Of a DNA stretch of 64,000 bases, positions 63,801 through 64,000 are shown in pieces; positions within the stretch are counted from its first letter, which is position 1, and each line of letters opens with the position of its first letter. The position numbers and the translations under genes are program-made. Source of the stretch: Pseudacidovorax sp. RU35E (GTDB taxonomy: Bacteria > Pseudomonadota > Gammaproteobacteria > Burkholderiales > Burkholderiaceae_C); the NCBI RefSeq assembly GCF_900156165.1, contig NZ_FTMY01000017.1, positions 1-64,000 on the forward strand, written 5' to 3'. A model generated the notes under the pieces. It was not told where the DNA came from and made no database searches. It worked only from the letters and a program-made list of their open reading frames with translations.

Positions 63801-64000
63801 AATCCGTGGCCCGCGTGGTGCTCCTGGCGCGCGCGGGCGGCATCGACCGGCAGATGGTGCGGCTGCCCGTGGCGACGCCCACCGCGCGGCCTGTTTCCGA
63901 GCCGCCCATGCAGCCGCCAGCCGCCGCGCTGCCCAAGCAGGCACAGAGTCCGGACGCGGCCTCACTGGAATTCTTCAACGGACTCGGCGGCTTCGACCAG
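57827..64000 (+). CDS. ndvB: cyclic beta-glucan synthase NdvB type (3' partial)
   Basis: An open frame of 2058 codons from ATG 57827 that runs off the window without a stop; family members are usually about 2800 residues. Residues 1-400 carry VREELFGIERLEQHARSL and other N-terminal blocks. Membrane helices lie near 409-432, 440-465, 826-868 and 952-986. A GT84-type glycosyltransferase core lies between, with VITLDADTRL (DxD around 640) and RQHRWTRGDWQLL near 786. A glycoamylase-like domain follows, including IVRNYMAHHQGMTLVAIAN near residue 1480, then GH94/GT36-type beta-sandwich repeats. It should make and export cyclic beta-1,2-glucan. The C-terminal phosphorylase domain lies beyond the edge. 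A GTG at 57892 is an alternative start. Confidence 0.9.
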   Translation, partial: MHPVLQFAFQRSSRGPWSDTPPVREELFGIERLEQHARSLAAAQQVTANPPRVLSLHSRLRDNAAELLLAYRAGAAEVAQGRGVVPAAEWLLDNYHVVEAQVREIRTDLPPGYYRQLPKLADGPLAGYPRVFGLAWAFVAHTDSHFDPAVLRRFIAAYQEVQPLDISELWAVAITLRIVLVENLRRLADQIAAGRAARADAQRLADRLLAPGGAYAALQRDIDSRGRGPLSELFAAQLAKRLRDQDPRTTPALQWLEERLGRQGSDTDRAILHAQQRQGASNVSVRNVITSMRLMSDVDWADLFESNSLVDARLRAGGAFAAMDFPTRNRYRTAIEQLARGSPLSELAIAERVLALAAAQKTSGLRVQDASTADPGYYLIAEGRNALEQAVGFQPPLAVRINRFSVRLGIGGYVAAILVLAAMLLGLAFWAALGTGASTAVPAGLLAALALAAFLPATEVATALVQRMVGWHSGAVGLPALALADGVPANLRTLVVVPTLLSSEAELRRHVESLEIHHLAGAGGDLSFALLSDGLDADTEVLPGDAHLIGIAREAIAALNHRHGPAPGGKRFYLLHRRRRFNAGENRWMGWERKRGKLHELNRLLRGATDTSFMPPDGGAADNTQQPDILAGVRYVITLDADTRLPRDAALRLIGKMAHPLNRVRWSDAEQRVVGGYAILQPRVTPALPLGREGSLYQRLSSGPGGMDPYAAAVSDVYQDLFGEGSYTGKGIYDVDAFEAALAGRVPENTMLSHDLFEGVFARSGLASDVEVVEEFPARYDVAARRQHRWTRGDWQLLPWVLGRRYAGAAVPPVGRWKMIDNLRRSLLAPASLLALVLCAWLPWPQSLKGMGLMMLALAVPAFLPGLSGLRPPRTGIGLASHLRLMATDLRMAALQAAWALALLPDQAWRAMDAISRTLTRLYVTHRHLLEWTTAAQTATRPRPGMAGFYGQMAGSLLLAGTLAAGISVFAPAAWPMAAGLAALWLAAPAMAWRASRRPPLSQPGTAGAADAMALRRTARRTWRFFETFVTPAEHMLPPDNFQEDPKPVVAHRTSPTNIGLYLLSAVAARDFGWAGAVQTCERLEATFASLHTLERFRGHFYNWYDTRTTRVLAPAYVSSVDSGNLAGHLIAVANACEEWAGTPPPLDWTDGAEDALALARESALTAAQGPRGRRLLAIFDEIGAGLHGRAGQPVPVLQRLADRAAEEARALIPAAQAEGDDLLFWTEALSGRIEQQSRDAASFAATASPLDARWRALAQQARTLALGMDFAFLLDPERKLLSIGYAATENVLDANCYDLLASEARLASLFAIAKGDVPTLHWFRLGRTAIPVGRGSALVSWSGSMFEYLMPSLVMRAPAGSLLEQTTRLVVQHQAAYGQLMGVPWGISESAYNARDLEFTYQYSNFGVPGLGLKRGLADDLVIAPYATGLAAMVDAPLAQRNFERLQALGALGRHGFYEALDFTRARLPGGAQVAIVRNYMAHHQGMTLVAIANTLQGARMRERFHREPMIQACELLLQERMPRLVAVAHPRAEEVPSGAADPHGDLHAIRRMDPSAAAAPATHLLSNGRYAVMLTAAGTGYSRWRDLAVTRWREDATRDQWGAYVYLRDTDSGRAWSAAAQPLGVTADSHEVVFAEDHATFTRHDGSLTTTMEVLVSAEADGEVRRVTVVNTGRKAREVELTSYAEVVLAPPAADDAHPAFAKMFVQTEYLPEFGALIATRRPRTPNEPPVWAAHFAVVEGMVTAPAQYESDRARFLGRGRTAAAAQAMADGAALSGTAGTVLDPVFSVRHRVRIAPGKLARLAFWTLVAATREALLDLVDQHHDRSAFERARTLAWTQAQVQLRHIGIEAGEAADFQRLAAPILYADARFRTPSEAIARGAGPQSGLWRHAVSGDLPIVLLRIDDIEDMAQVRQLLRAHEYWRMKGLSVDLVIINERASSYVQDLQTAIETAVRRSQSRPRLDGEALARGAVHTLRADLMDAPSRALLQSVARVVLLARAGGIDRQMVRLPVATPTARPVSEPPMQPPAAALPKQAQSPDAASLEFFNGLGGFDQ

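Overview
This is a GC-rich bacterial chromosome segment, densely coded on both strands. Protein families and gene neighbours (hemE next to priA, uup, rep, cyoABCD, branched-chain-type ABC importers, a MocR regulator beside LysE) suggest a betaproteobacterium of the order Burkholderiales, most likely Comamonadaceae. That placement rests on recognised families, not on a marker comparison. There is no rRNA operon, no intact tRNA, no CRISPR array and no complete insertion sequence.

Layout. 1-527: no gene, with a pair of 40-bp-spaced direct repeats. 528-6618: uup, a phospholipase-D-like lipoprotein and two tandem class-A-type serine hydrolases. 6652-16003: a MocR regulator facing a long plus-strand run of amino-acid export and PLP-linked metabolism genes (LysE, DMT exporter, aminotransferase, DJ-1/PfpI, GST, PhzF, VOC protein, threonine-dehydratase-like enzyme, histidine phosphatase). 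16004-22173: cutA, a GlsB/YeaQ-type membrane protein, a hybrid histidine kinase, a YbhB-type protein, a creatininase with LysR, and a zinc-type alcohol dehydrogenase. 22233-22389: a 157-base closed palindromic element between two convergent genes.

22391-30829 is the most interesting metabolic locus. An eight-gene minus-strand operon encodes an aconitase-family LeuC/LeuD-like pair, a complete branched-chain-type ABC importer and an isocitrate lyase/PEP mutase-family lyase. A divergent IclR regulator and two identical CCACAATGTGG sites lie upstream. The LeuC-like subunit keeps the three [4Fe-4S] cysteines with LeuC spacing, but the usual substrate-binding loops of both subunits are replaced. 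The likely logic is import of an unknown, perhaps methylated dicarboxylate, hydration or isomerisation, then C-C cleavage.

30843-46154: PQQ-type sugar dehydrogenase, alanyl-tRNA editing protein, ScsB-like disulfide reductase with a peroxiredoxin-like partner, hemE, a gap with two DnaA boxes, priA, an AEC transporter, rep, and a lipoprotein/PldA/patatin cluster. 46257-50971: a bacteriophytochrome operon (bphP, single-domain response regulator, hybrid kinase) with overlapping genes. 51682-55661: cyoABCD quinol oxidase.

55662-64000 looks like accessory DNA. It opens with the 3' end of a tRNA plus its terminator, as left by tRNA-targeted integration. Then come an IS66-type transposase remnant, a GntR/UTRA regulator with a perfect palindromic operator, a frameshifted universal stress protein remnant, a 44-residue lysine-rich protein, and a giant NdvB-type cyclic beta-glucan synthase that runs off the right edge.
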